DNA from: a candidate division WOR-3 bacterium | GTDB taxonomy: Bacteria > Hydrothermota > Hydrothermia > UBA1063 | Assembly (NCBI GenBank): GCA_039803545.1 | Contig: JBDRYS010000002.1 | Span: 132,385-196,384, forward strand | Length of the DNA: 64,000 nucleotides | Reading direction: 5' to 3' | Part shown: positions 33,041 through 41,823 of the stretch, one piece after another | How the letters are laid out: each line of letters starts with the position of its first letter | How positions within the stretch are numbered: the first letter of the stretch is position 1 | The notes under the pieces: generated by a model | The model's database searches: none | What the model was told of the DNA's origin: nothing | What the model saw: the letters and a program-made list of their open reading frames with translations, nothing else | Made by a program: the position numbers and the translations under genes

Positions 33041-33953
33041 CCTCTTCGTATTTCAAAAGAGACTCGCCTTCGATGGTGTCGTAAAGCCCCGAGATCAACT
33101 CCCCAAGAAAGCCCATTAAAAAGAGGATCAAACCTGAGAGGAGCAAAAACATTACAAGGTAAACCAGGGGTCTATATCCAAAATGTCTGAAAATCCTAAG
33201 ATACAATGCTATAATTCCAGTCAGAATGCCCAGAACTGTGCTTACAAGCCCTAATCCCCCAAAGAAAAACATGGGCTTTCGCCTGAAAGTTATAAGAAAC
33301 TTCACCGAAAGAAGGTCAAAGAAACCCACAAGTATTCTTCCAAATCCTCTATACTTACTCACGCCGTATATCCGTGGTCTCAGAATAACTCTTTCCTCAA
33401 CGATCTTAAAGCCATATTCCTTTGCCCAGGGAATTATATATCGGTGCCAATCTTTGCGAAGGGGCAGTAGCTCCAGTATTTCCCTTCTCATAACTTTTAT
33501 GCTGTTCATATCGTGAATTTTAATGCCAAAGAGGACCCTCACAAGAAAATTGTATATCCTTGACACAAATTGCTTTTCATATTTCCCCATCTTCCAACCA
33601 GCGACGAGATCAATTCCTTCCTTCTCTATCCTCTCACTCATCTTCAAAACATCTTCTAAAGTAAACTGAAGGTCCGCAGGGAAAAAAGCAACTACCTCAT
33701 ACTTAGCATGCCTTAAGGCCGTCTTCAATGCATGGGTAACGCCAAGGTTCCTACGGTGCCTGTAGAATTTAATATTAGGATATCCAGAAGCTACCCTCTT
33801 AAGCTCTTCGTAGGTACCGTCAACCGAGCCGTCATCAACAATAATCATTTCCCAGTTTAGATTGTGTTTTTGGGTAAACTCTAAGAAATACTTTACCAGC
33901 GGGGCTATATTATCCTTTTCATCCTTCGCTGGAACAAGAAGTGAGACTTCCAT
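33024..33953 (-). CDS. GT2 glycosyltransferase with C-terminal membrane helices
   Basis: 309 residues. A GT-A domain opens with VSLLVPAKDEKDNI, then IIVDDGSVDGTYEEL with the nucleotide-binding Asp pair, RNLGVTHALKTAL, and FFPADLQFTLEDV. Two transmembrane helices near 230-290 resemble polyprenyl-phosphate mannose/glucose synthases (DPM1/GtrB type) that charge undecaprenyl phosphate with sugar. It is the first gene of the long minus-strand operon. Its ATG has no ribosome site but lies 6 nt from a consensus -10, so the mRNA is probably leaderless. Confidence 0.85.
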   Translation of the reverse strand: MEVSLLVPAKDEKDNIAPLVKYFLEFTQKHNLNWEMIIVDDGSVDGTYEELKRVASGYPNIKFYRHRRNLGVTHALKTALRHAKYEVVAFFPADLQFTLEDVLKMSERIEKEGIDLVAGWKMGKYEKQFVSRIYNFLVRVLFGIKIHDMNSIKVMRREILELLPLRKDWHRYIIPWAKEYGFKIVEERVILRPRIYGVSKYRGFGRILVGFFDLLSVKFLITFRRKPMFFFGGLGLVSTVLGILTGIIALYLRIFRHFGYRPLVYLVMFLLLSGLILFLMGFLGELISGLYDTIEGESLLKYEEDEGNS

Positions 33954-33959
33954 ATGAGA

Positions 33960-33988
33960 ATTATACCATAACCTTCATAACTATTCAA
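33960..33988 (-). promoter_or_regulatory. Promoter of the GT2-namZ-pilus operon (leaderless geometry)
   Basis: Read on the minus strand: TTGAAT (33983-33988), a 17-nt spacer and TATAAT (33960-33965). The ATG at 33953 begins 6 nt after the -10, with no Shine-Dalgarno. No other promoter as good is seen until 20955. Confidence 0.75.
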
Positions 33989-34012
33989 AAAACGGAAAAG
34001 GCACAGGAAGTG

Positions 34013-34942
34013 TTAATTACTATTCCCACCTTTCTTAGCGATCAAGGGGTTCCCCAGGGTTATTAAAGTTATGAAAAAGAGCAAAAAATCGGAAAAGATT
34101 AACGCCATTCTGGTAAGTAACGAAAAAGCTGAAGCCACTTCTGCTGGATAGGAACCCCTTAAAAGGGTCATCAATATTGATTCCCTTACTCCAAAACCCG
34201 CAGGTGCAATGAGCATTAAATAACCGAGAATCCAGGAAATAGGATAGGTTGTAATAGAGTCAAGGAGCGAAACCTTTATGTTCGAACCCTGAACCATTAT
34301 CCAGAAACTAACACCTGTTGCTATCCAAAGAAGGAAATACCAAACAAACACCAAGAGGTTCCTCTTAAAAGGTATGTTGATTTTCGTAAAATCGTAATCT
34401 TGCTTCCTTACCTTTGCAAAAAGCTTAAGAAAAAACTTAACAAAACGCGGATGCTGTAAGACAATAAGGACAGCAAAAAGCAATAGTGCATAAATTGCCC
34501 ATAGCTGGGGAATGCCCCCCTTGAGGAAGAACCGTGCGAAGAAAACCATTACCGCTGATGAGCTTGATATAATGACCTCAAGAAAAACCGTTGCTAAGGT
34601 AATCTCGGGCGCTACATCCCTTGTAAGGGCAACCCTTCCAACAAATTGCCAGATTTTTCCCGGCACATACTTTCCTACATTGGAGTATATCCACGAGATT
34701 ATAGCCAATTTGGGCGGAATCTCTATTCCGAATCCCTTTAAAATATACCTCCAGACGAAGGGGTAGCAAAAAATAATAAGGGAAAGAAAGATTACGCCTC
34801 CCGACAAAAACCAGGGGTTTAAGGTTAAAAAAGTCTCTTTAAAGGCCTTCGCATTTCTTACAAGGGGTGATACGACATAATAAAAAAGGGCAACAACAAG
34901 TACTATCTGGAGGATACTCCAAAAAATCTTTTTGACTCTCAT
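34013..34942 (-). CDS. Flippase-like integral membrane protein (AglD/LPG-synthase TM family)
   Basis: 309 residues with about eight hydrophobic helices. WIYSNVGKYVPGKIWQFVGR and, near the C-terminus, PAGFGVRESILMTLL are the two hallmark blocks of the LPG_synthase_TM/UPF0104 family (MprF flippase domain, AglD). Members are thought to move or modify lipid-linked substrates. Its ATG shares a base with the stop of the upstream YfhO-like gene, so they form a two-gene unit. A role in glycolipid or glycan export is inferred. Confidence 0.82.
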   Translation of the reverse strand: MRVKKIFWSILQIVLVVALFYYVVSPLVRNAKAFKETFLTLNPWFLSGGVIFLSLIIFCYPFVWRYILKGFGIEIPPKLAIISWIYSNVGKYVPGKIWQFVGRVALTRDVAPEITLATVFLEVIISSSSAVMVFFARFFLKGGIPQLWAIYALLLFAVLIVLQHPRFVKFFLKLFAKVRKQDYDFTKINIPFKRNLLVFVWYFLLWIATGVSFWIMVQGSNIKVSLLDSITTYPISWILGYLMLIAPAGFGVRESILMTLLRGSYPAEVASAFSLLTRMALIFSDFLLFFITLITLGNPLIAKKGGNSN

Positions 34943-37344
34943 TATGGTTTCTTAATAGCGATAATCAGCGCAATTAGAGAAATAGCAAAACCGAGGGAGC
35001 ATAGAATAAATCCCAACCTATGGTAATTTGATTCGAATTTTGCCACTATCTTGTGTTCACCCGCCGGGCAGTAGATAGCCATAAAGGCGTAGTTTGCGAT
35101 ATAAGATTGGACCTTCTTGCCATCAACATAAAACTTCCAGGCAGGATGGTAATTCTCAGAAATCACAACAAAACCCGGGTGCGGAAGCTGTGCAGAAATT
35201 TCGAAGCTATTTCCCTGGTGAGAGACCATCCTGAGATTTATCGCACCATTGTATGAAGAGCTCTCTGCCTCAACTTCCGGCTCTTTTTCCAATAAAACGT
35301 ACTTTTTGAAAGAATCAGAAGGCCAGGTCTTTATTAAGGAAAGTATAGAATCACTTTTCAAAACTTTGTAGTTTTCAGAGAAATAGACCCTCCCGAAGTT
35401 GTTATCGTTTCTATAAAGGGCAAGCTGGCCAGTACTCTTATAAAGGGAAAAGTGGCTAAGATAGTTAATCCAATTCCTGATGGCACTTCTTGTGTTCTCA
35501 TCATACCTCGTGGTGTCGAGCTTTGAAAAGTCATAGGCTATAACATACCTAACATCCAAAAAATTCAGCATATTTGGGTACAAAAGAAGATTCTGGGGAT
35601 TAAACATTACACTCTGACCAGCTCCAATGAACTCCTGGTACCGCTTGGGCGGAGAACTGGTGTAACCCCCGATGGAGTGAATACGTTGAATCATAAGGGT
35701 CCCGTCCATAGCCCGCTGGTACATCAGGGGGAATACCCTGTAGATATCCTGATCCTGTTTTAGAAGGCTTATAACTTCATCCTCACCATACATCTCTTCA
35801 AGAGTTCTTCCGGCATCCACAATGAAGTTCTTGTCAACTAAGAAAAGGTCGAAATAGGCAATTGCAGAAATGATGAACAGTAAAGATGGGATTTGGACTC
35901 TTTTTGAATGGGCAGCGAAGAGCGCACCAAGGCCCACACCGGCGAAAAGTAAGGACAAGATAAAGAAAGCAGGAAACTTCGACAAAGTCTCATCCAGGAG
36001 AAAAGTCTTTGTCTTAACGTCGCCCGCATCCTTTGCCCTTTCAAGCATCTTTGCAAAAAGACTCACAAAACCATTTTTGAAGATAAGAAACACAAGGAAA
36101 ACCAAAAAGAGCCCCCCAAGTACGTAAACAGAAACCTTCCTCATCCTCTGGCCTTCTTTATCCTCTGATAGTAAGGCCTTAACGGAAATAGAAGCTAAGA
36201 AAACTCCGATAAAATTAAAGATGAAAAACATGAGGTTAGGAGCACGGAATTTTTTCACTAAGGGTATGACGTAATAAAAAACTCTAAAAACAGGGGTATA
36301 ACCGCCCCAAACATAAAAGAGTACAAATATTCCGTAGATTGTAAGAAAACGCACAAGCCTATCCTTCCTAAATTTCCCGAAGATGGCCACAAGGGCAACA
36401 AATAGCGTAAGTATCCCCATGTATTCGGTATGGAGTTTAAAGTAGCTTCGCCCCCAATACTCATCGAGAATCCCCGAAAACTTGGGAGTTATCAAATTCA
36501 AAATCTCCTCAGGAGGCATTGACCAGCTCACTGCATATTCATAACCTCTCTCTGCACCCCTCGCTGTATAAGGCAGGTTCTCCATAACTGGAAAGAAGTA
36601 GAAACTATAAATCAATGCAGCCACAATACCACCGAGAATGGAATAAAATACATAAATATAAAACTTTTTGCTTCTCAAATTGTTGCCAACATTAAAATTG
36701 TAAAAGAGGAAAAAGGCAACAAGGAAGAGAATACCAAAGTAAGTCATTTGAAGGTGCCCATTGAGGAAGGAATATCCGACAACAAATCCCATCAAAAGAA
36801 AGTACACTAACTTCCCTCTATCGATTCCCCTTTTCAGAAGGAAAAGATAAAGGGGAAACAGGGCCATGCTGGTTAAACGCCCAAGGTGTCCTGCGTAAGT
36901 AGTAGAAACTAAAACACCTGAAAACCCATACAAAATTCCTGCCAAGAAAGCGACGAGGTCATCACCAAGGTAATCTCTGATAAACCAGAAGGTTGAAAAA
37001 GCCGCGATAGTAAGTAAAAACACAAAACCAAGCACATGCGAAACATGAATAGGAAGGACAAAAGTGCTCAAAAATCTAAGGGTTAAGATTTCTGGGAAAA
37101 AGGCACCCAGAGTTGGCATTCCACTAAAAATATAGGGATTCCACAACGCTATTGTTTTATGTTCTCTTATGTAATCTCTCATGAAAACCCAGTTGGCGTA
37201 TCCCCCATTTAACCAGTCCGTTCCCATAAGGGTTTTTGAAGGGGATAAAAAGGCTGCATACATCAAAAAGGCCAACAAAAAATAAATCAAGAAAACTGCG
37301 TAGCTTGGGAGTGAAAAATTTTTCTTCCTCAATTCATCCTTCAT
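34942..37344 (-). CDS. YfhO-family membrane protein
   Basis: 800 residues with at least ten transmembrane helices. The N-terminal region has TLMGTDWLNGGYANWVF and TIALWNPYIFSGMPTLG, with an acidic loop like those of GT-C glycosyltransferases. The C-terminal soluble domain has SENYHPAWKFYVDGKKVQ and PAGEHKIVAKF, standard in YfhO proteins. Bacillus YfhO is needed to glycosylate lipoteichoic acid, and other members remain uncharacterised. The start follows AAGGAGG and a divergent promoter (37363-37391). Confidence 0.85.
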   Translation of the reverse strand: MKDELRKKNFSLPSYAVFLIYFLLAFLMYAAFLSPSKTLMGTDWLNGGYANWVFMRDYIREHKTIALWNPYIFSGMPTLGAFFPEILTLRFLSTFVLPIHVSHVLGFVFLLTIAAFSTFWFIRDYLGDDLVAFLAGILYGFSGVLVSTTYAGHLGRLTSMALFPLYLFLLKRGIDRGKLVYFLLMGFVVGYSFLNGHLQMTYFGILFLVAFFLFYNFNVGNNLRSKKFYIYVFYSILGGIVAALIYSFYFFPVMENLPYTARGAERGYEYAVSWSMPPEEILNLITPKFSGILDEYWGRSYFKLHTEYMGILTLFVALVAIFGKFRKDRLVRFLTIYGIFVLFYVWGGYTPVFRVFYYVIPLVKKFRAPNLMFFIFNFIGVFLASISVKALLSEDKEGQRMRKVSVYVLGGLFLVFLVFLIFKNGFVSLFAKMLERAKDAGDVKTKTFLLDETLSKFPAFFILSLLFAGVGLGALFAAHSKRVQIPSLLFIISAIAYFDLFLVDKNFIVDAGRTLEEMYGEDEVISLLKQDQDIYRVFPLMYQRAMDGTLMIQRIHSIGGYTSSPPKRYQEFIGAGQSVMFNPQNLLLYPNMLNFLDVRYVIAYDFSKLDTTRYDENTRSAIRNWINYLSHFSLYKSTGQLALYRNDNNFGRVYFSENYKVLKSDSILSLIKTWPSDSFKKYVLLEKEPEVEAESSSYNGAINLRMVSHQGNSFEISAQLPHPGFVVISENYHPAWKFYVDGKKVQSYIANYAFMAIYCPAGEHKIVAKFESNYHRLGFILCSLGFAISLIALIIAIKKP

Positions 37345-37362
37345 ATTGCCTCCTTCGCTTTA

Positions 37363-37391
37363 ATGATAAAGACAATCCTTTGACTATTCAA
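37363..37391 (-). promoter_or_regulatory. Promoter of the YfhO-like gene, back-to-back with 37380-37408
   Basis: Read on the minus strand: TTGAAT (37386-37391), a 17-nt spacer and TATCAT (37363-37368). Its -35 directly abuts the -35 of the divergent plus-strand promoter, so polymerase could hardly occupy both at once. Confidence 0.6.
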
Positions 37392-37408
37392 ACCCTCTGA
37401 ATTATAAT
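37380..37408 (+). promoter_or_regulatory. Promoter of the class III aminotransferase operon
   Basis: TTGACT (37380-37385), a 17-nt spacer and TATAAT (37403-37408). It is followed by AAAAGGAGG and the ATG at 37433. Confidence 0.8.
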
Positions 37409-37432
37409 CACTTAAACCAAAAAGGAGGTAAA

Positions 37433-38755
37433 ATGCCTTTAAAACCGGAAATTAAAACCCCATTACCGGGTCCAAAAGCCAAAGAACTACTCAAAAGAGA
37501 CGAAGAGTACATTTCTCCATCCTATACACGCACTTATCCCGCTGTAATAGAACGAGGAGAGGGAGTGTGGGTATATGACGTTGACGGAAACAGATTTTTA
37601 GACATGGCAGCGGGGATTGCAGTACTTACAACGGGCCATTGCCATCCAGAAATTGTTAAAGCGGTACAGGAACAGGTTGGTAAACTTATACATATGTCAG
37701 GGACAGACTTTTACTACCCTTACCAGATTGAACTGGCGGAAAAACTTGCAGAAATCGCCCCAGGATCTAAAAATAAAAGGGTGTTCTTCTCCAACTCGGG
37801 AACTGAGGCTAATGAAGCTGCACTAAAACTTGCAAGGTATAAAACAAGAAGGCCTATTTTTATAGCCTTTCTTGGCGCCTTCCATGGAAGAACTTTCGGT
37901 TCCATGAGCATCTCTGCCTCAAAAGCAATCCACAGAAGGTACTTTAGTCCCCTTCTTCCTCAGGTTGTCCACGTACCTTATCCCAACCCATACCGTCCCA
38001 TCTTCGGGGTCCCAGAGGAAAAATTATCTGATACCATAATAGATTACATAGAAAACTTTGTTTTTACAACTATTGCACCACCAGAAGAGGTGGCTGCCTT
38101 TGTTTTCGAACCAATTCAAGGAGAAGGCGGCTATGTAGTTCCACCTTCGGACTTCTTTAAAAAACTCAAAGCCCTTGCTGACAAATACGATATTCTTCTC
38201 ATCGATGATGAAGTACAGGCTGGTATGGGAAGAACCGGTAGGATGTTCGCCATTGAACACTTCGATGTAATACCAGACATCGTTACAGTAGCAAAAGGTA
38301 TTGCCTCTGGATTCCCCTTAGGAGCAACCATTGCAAGGAAATCCCTGATGGATTGGGAATCCGGAACCCATGCCAGCACCTTTGGAGGTAACCCTGTATC
38401 CTGCGTCGCAGCTCTGAAAACCATTGAGCTTCTTGAAAATGGGCTTATAGAGAACGCCAGAAGGGTCGGCGAATACTTAAAATCAGAGCTACTCAAACTG
38501 AAAGACGAATTCGAATTCATCGGCGACGTCCGGGGGCTCGGTCTCATGATCGGGGTTGAAATCGTAAAAGATAAAACCTCAAAGACACCAGATGCCAAAT
38601 TGAGAAACAAAATAGTTGATGAATGTTTTTACAAAGGGCTTCTTCTCTTAGGCGCAGGGCCTAACACTGTTAGGTGGTGTCCCGCCCTTATAGTTACGAA
38701 GGAAGAAATAGATACAGCCCTCGAGATATTTAGAGAAGTCCTGAAAAAAATTTAA
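37433..38755 (+). CDS. Class III PLP aminotransferase (acetylornithine/4-aminobutyrate type)
   Basis: 440 residues. VYDVDGNRFLDMAAGIAV, SNSGTEANEAALKLAR (PLP phosphate loop), FHGRTFGSMS, LIDDEVQAGMGRTG and the Schiff-base Lys in TVAKGIASGFPLGA are all present. The opening PLPGPKAKELLKRDEEY resembles the archaeal-type subgroup that includes 4-aminobutyrate and ornithine aminotransferases and some amino acid racemases, so the substrate is uncertain. It lies 11 nt upstream of the cyclic-diphosphoglycerate-synthetase-like gene. Given the polyamine genes in this genome, a diamine or 4-aminobutyrate substrate is possible. Confidence 0.88.
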   Translation: MPLKPEIKTPLPGPKAKELLKRDEEYISPSYTRTYPAVIERGEGVWVYDVDGNRFLDMAAGIAVLTTGHCHPEIVKAVQEQVGKLIHMSGTDFYYPYQIELAEKLAEIAPGSKNKRVFFSNSGTEANEAALKLARYKTRRPIFIAFLGAFHGRTFGSMSISASKAIHRRYFSPLLPQVVHVPYPNPYRPIFGVPEEKLSDTIIDYIENFVFTTIAPPEEVAAFVFEPIQGEGGYVVPPSDFFKKLKALADKYDILLIDDEVQAGMGRTGRMFAIEHFDVIPDIVTVAKGIASGFPLGATIARKSLMDWESGTHASTFGGNPVSCVAALKTIELLENGLIENARRVGEYLKSELLKLKDEFEFIGDVRGLGLMIGVEIVKDKTSKTPDAKLRNKIVDECFYKGLLLLGAGPNTVRWCPALIVTKEEIDTALEIFREVLKKI

Positions 38756-38766
38756 AGGAGGTCAAA

Positions 38767-40095
38767 ATGAGAAAAAAGGTCATCATAATGGGCGCTGCAG
38801 GTAGAGATTTCCATAACTTTAATGTTTTTTTCAGAGACAACGAGGAATACGAAGTAGTTGCCTTCACGGCGACACAGATTCCTGACATTGAAGGGAGGAA
38901 GTATCCTCCTGAATTGGCCGGAAAGCTTTACCCCAATGGAATACCGATATACTCGGAGGATGAGCTTGAAGATTTGATTAAGAAATTTAAAGTTGACTTT
39001 GTGGTTTTTGCATATTCTGATGTTTCGCACGAATATGTTATGAATAGGGCGTCAAGGGCAATGGCCGCTGGCGCCAGTTTCATGCTCCTTGGTCCTTCGC
39101 ACACAATGTTAACATCGACGAAACCCGTGATTTCTGTTTGTGCTGTCCGAACAGGCTCAGGGAAGAGCCAAACCACCCGCAGGGTTGCAGAAATACTCAA
39201 AAAGTTGGGCAAAAAGACCGTTGTAATAAGGCACCCGATGCCCTACGGAGACCTGACAAAACAAGTGGTCCAGAGATTTGGCAGTTTCGAAGATTTAGAC
39301 AAACACAACTGCACTATAGAGGAGAGAGAAGAGTACGAACCTCATATCGATCGCGGTAATGTCGTATATGCAGGTGTTGATTACGAAAAGATTTTAAGAC
39401 AGGCAGAGCAAGAGGCTGACGTTGTTCTCTGGGATGGAGGGAACAACGACTTCCCATTCTTCAAACCTGATTTACATATTGTAGTTGTCGACCCACACAG
39501 ACCGGGCCATGAAGTAACATATCATCCTGGAGAAACAAATCTCAGATTGGCAGATGTTATCGTAATTAACAAAATAGACACTGCTTATCCGGAAGATATT
39601 CAGATTGTACGTGAAAATTCAAGATCAGCAAATCCAAGGGCAGTGATAATAGAAGCCGCTTCCCCTATTTTCGTAGAAAACTACGAGGCTATAAAAGGTA
39701 AGAAGGTTTTGGTAATTGAAGATGGTCCAACTTTGACCCATGGTGAAATGTCCTACGGTGCTGGATACGTTGCTGCAGAGAAATATGGAGCCGCCGAAAT
39801 TGTAGATCCAAGACCATATGCAGTGGGTTCGATAAAAGAAACCTACGAAAAGTATACCCAGTTAGAAGTCATTCTGCCCGCTATGGGTTACTCTCCTAAA
39901 CAGCTAAAGGAACTGGAAGAAACAATTAATGCAGTGCCCGCAGATCTTGTAATCGTTGCGACACCGATAAACCTTGGTAAAATTTTGAAAATTAACAAAC
40001 CCTATGTGAGGGTAAAATATGAACTCCAGGAAATAGGCAAGCCTGATTTAGAAGACATAATTAAAGAGTTTTTTGAGAAGAGGAGAACAAACTGA
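38767..40095 (+). CDS. Cyclic 2,3-diphosphoglycerate synthetase-like P-loop GTPase
   Basis: 442 residues. An N-terminal Rossmann-like domain (KKVIIMGAAGRDFHNFN) is followed by a P-loop AVRTGSGKSQTTRRVAEIL near 125-143, a DGGNNDFPF motif, and an NKID specificity motif (VIVINKIDTA). The architecture matches proteins annotated as cyclic 2,3-diphosphoglycerate synthetase, known from Methanothermus, where the product is a thermoprotectant. Bacterial members are not well characterised. Unlike its downstream partner it keeps all nucleotide-binding motifs. It has AAAGGAGG upstream, and its stop shares a base with the next gene's start. Confidence 0.82.
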   Translation: MRKKVIIMGAAGRDFHNFNVFFRDNEEYEVVAFTATQIPDIEGRKYPPELAGKLYPNGIPIYSEDELEDLIKKFKVDFVVFAYSDVSHEYVMNRASRAMAAGASFMLLGPSHTMLTSTKPVISVCAVRTGSGKSQTTRRVAEILKKLGKKTVVIRHPMPYGDLTKQVVQRFGSFEDLDKHNCTIEEREEYEPHIDRGNVVYAGVDYEKILRQAEQEADVVLWDGGNNDFPFFKPDLHIVVVDPHRPGHEVTYHPGETNLRLADVIVINKIDTAYPEDIQIVRENSRSANPRAVIIEAASPIFVENYEAIKGKKVLVIEDGPTLTHGEMSYGAGYVAAEKYGAAEIVDPRPYAVGSIKETYEKYTQLEVILPAMGYSPKQLKELEETINAVPADLVIVATPINLGKILKINKPYVRVKYELQEIGKPDLEDIIKEFFEKRRTN

Positions 40096-41807
40096 TGGAA
40101 AATAACTGGAGTGAAACCATTGAAAAGGTGCGTAGAGATCTGGATGAGGCTATAAACGGCCTCATCCAGAAAACACTGTTAGAGATCGAGGAACTCCTGA
40201 GTGCCACAAAGAACAAGGCTCAGGAGCTGGCTACTAAACTTGCAGAAGAAAACTTAACATCAGAAAAGCTCAGCGAAGCTATCCAAAATGTGCTAAAAGA
40301 AACTCTCGAGAATAAGAAACTTGAGCTCGAAGAAGCGCTTAAAGCAGAGGAGGAAAATCTCCGTAAAGAAATTCAAGGAATGACTGAAAAAATCAAACAG
40401 ACCGTCGAAAATAGGATAAAGGAAGTAGAATCGGAAATCGACTCGCAGGTAAAATCGGTATTTGAACCGGAAAAGGTAAAAGCTCTTTTGGAAGAGAAGA
40501 TCAAAAGGTTTATAGAAGAAGAAACCCATATATTTGAGGACGAACTAAAAGCCCTCGGTAAAGAGGTAGTAGATAAAAACCAGAAAGACATTAGGAAGAA
40601 TTTCGAGAAAAATCTTAAAACCTTTTACGAAGCCGAGGATGGCCTAACGAAAATCATTGAAGACATTGTAAAAAATCAGAGCGATTACATCACCTCTCAA
40701 CTACAGGAGAAAATTTCAGAAATAATCAGCACTAAAGCAAAGGACCTACTCCTTGAATCCCCCCTCTCCGAGAGAATAGCAGAATATGTGGGCTTCGAGA
40801 TGAAAAAGTACATGCAGGAAATAGAAAACCTAAAGGCATCCCTTGATGTTCTTGAAATGCGCATCAAGATTCTCTCTGAAGCACCGGGATCATCAGAAGA
40901 ACAAGCCACTTCACAGAAGGAAGAAATCGTAATTCCAGAGGCGACTCTTTTCCCTGAGGATGAAGGTGTAAAAGAAGCTGTAATGGAGAAAGAGACAGAA
41001 ACAGCGATTGAAAAAGCCCAAGAAGAAACACCTGAAACACAAGCCGAGGTAGCTGAAGAAACATCAGTACCCATTGAAATTGTTGAAGAGGTTGCAAAAG
41101 AGAAAGAAGAAAAGGTTGCTCGCCCCTTCAAGCTTCAAATGCCTTTTGAGATTACATACATGGGACATGCCGCATTCTTGATAACTGCCGGCAACGTTAA
41201 AATTATAACCGATCCTTACAAATACATGGCGCTAAACGGTTCAATCAAGTATAAACCTATCGATGTTGAGGCTAACTTTGTTACAGTGAGTCATATGCAC
41301 ATGGACCAGGGTGCATGGAAAGAGATCCCAGGAGAACCAAGACTTGTGGAAGTAGCCGGTGAAAAAACCTTTAGCGATTATCCGTTTCTCAAGTTTAAGG
41401 GTATACAGACCTATCACGATAACGCCGAAGGCAATGTGAGGGGAACCAACATGGTGTTCAACATTGAGATAGCAGGTGTCAGGATAACACACTTGGGTGC
41501 ACTGGGACATGTCTTAACTAAGGAGCAGCTTAGAGAAATCGGTAGACCAGTTGATATTCTCATGATACCTGTAGGAGGTTATGATACAATACCTGTAAGA
41601 GATGCGTGGGAAGTCGTAAATCAACTGGATCCTCTTGTCGTCATACCAATGAGGTTTAAAACCGATGCCTGTGATCTCCCATTAGCAGAAGTCGATGCCT
41701 TTCTCAGCTTAGCCAAATGTCCCGTAAAGGAGATGGAATCCACCGTTTTAGTAGATTCCCTACCCACTTCAATGGAGGTTTGGGTCCTAAAACCACTCAA
41801 AATTTAG
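40095..41807 (+). CDS. Coiled-coil protein fused to degenerate metallo-beta-lactamase domain
   Basis: 570 residues. Residues about 1-265 are heptad-rich, highly charged helices (coiled coil). Residues 265-345 are a Glu/Thr/Ala-rich linker, and residues about 350-570 are a Lactamase_B_3/UlaG-like metallo-hydrolase domain (EITYMGHAAFLI, KIITDPYKY, DILMIPVGGYDTIPVRDA). The metal ligands are eroded: HMHMDQ (400-405) in place of HxHxDH, HLGALGH (466-472) in place of HLGDLGH, and IPMRF (517-521) in place of IPMHY. It is probably a pseudoenzyme or scaffold, and no signal peptide is seen. The start overlaps the cDPGS-like gene by 1 nt, so the two likely work together. Confidence 0.78.
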   Translation: MENNWSETIEKVRRDLDEAINGLIQKTLLEIEELLSATKNKAQELATKLAEENLTSEKLSEAIQNVLKETLENKKLELEEALKAEEENLRKEIQGMTEKIKQTVENRIKEVESEIDSQVKSVFEPEKVKALLEEKIKRFIEEETHIFEDELKALGKEVVDKNQKDIRKNFEKNLKTFYEAEDGLTKIIEDIVKNQSDYITSQLQEKISEIISTKAKDLLLESPLSERIAEYVGFEMKKYMQEIENLKASLDVLEMRIKILSEAPGSSEEQATSQKEEIVIPEATLFPEDEGVKEAVMEKETETAIEKAQEETPETQAEVAEETSVPIEIVEEVAKEKEEKVARPFKLQMPFEITYMGHAAFLITAGNVKIITDPYKYMALNGSIKYKPIDVEANFVTVSHMHMDQGAWKEIPGEPRLVEVAGEKTFSDYPFLKFKGIQTYHDNAEGNVRGTNMVFNIEIAGVRITHLGALGHVLTKEQLREIGRPVDILMIPVGGYDTIPVRDAWEVVNQLDPLVVIPMRFKTDACDLPLAEVDAFLSLAKCPVKEMESTVLVDSLPTSMEVWVLKPLKI

Positions 41808-41823
41808 AATAAAAGCAAAGTAA

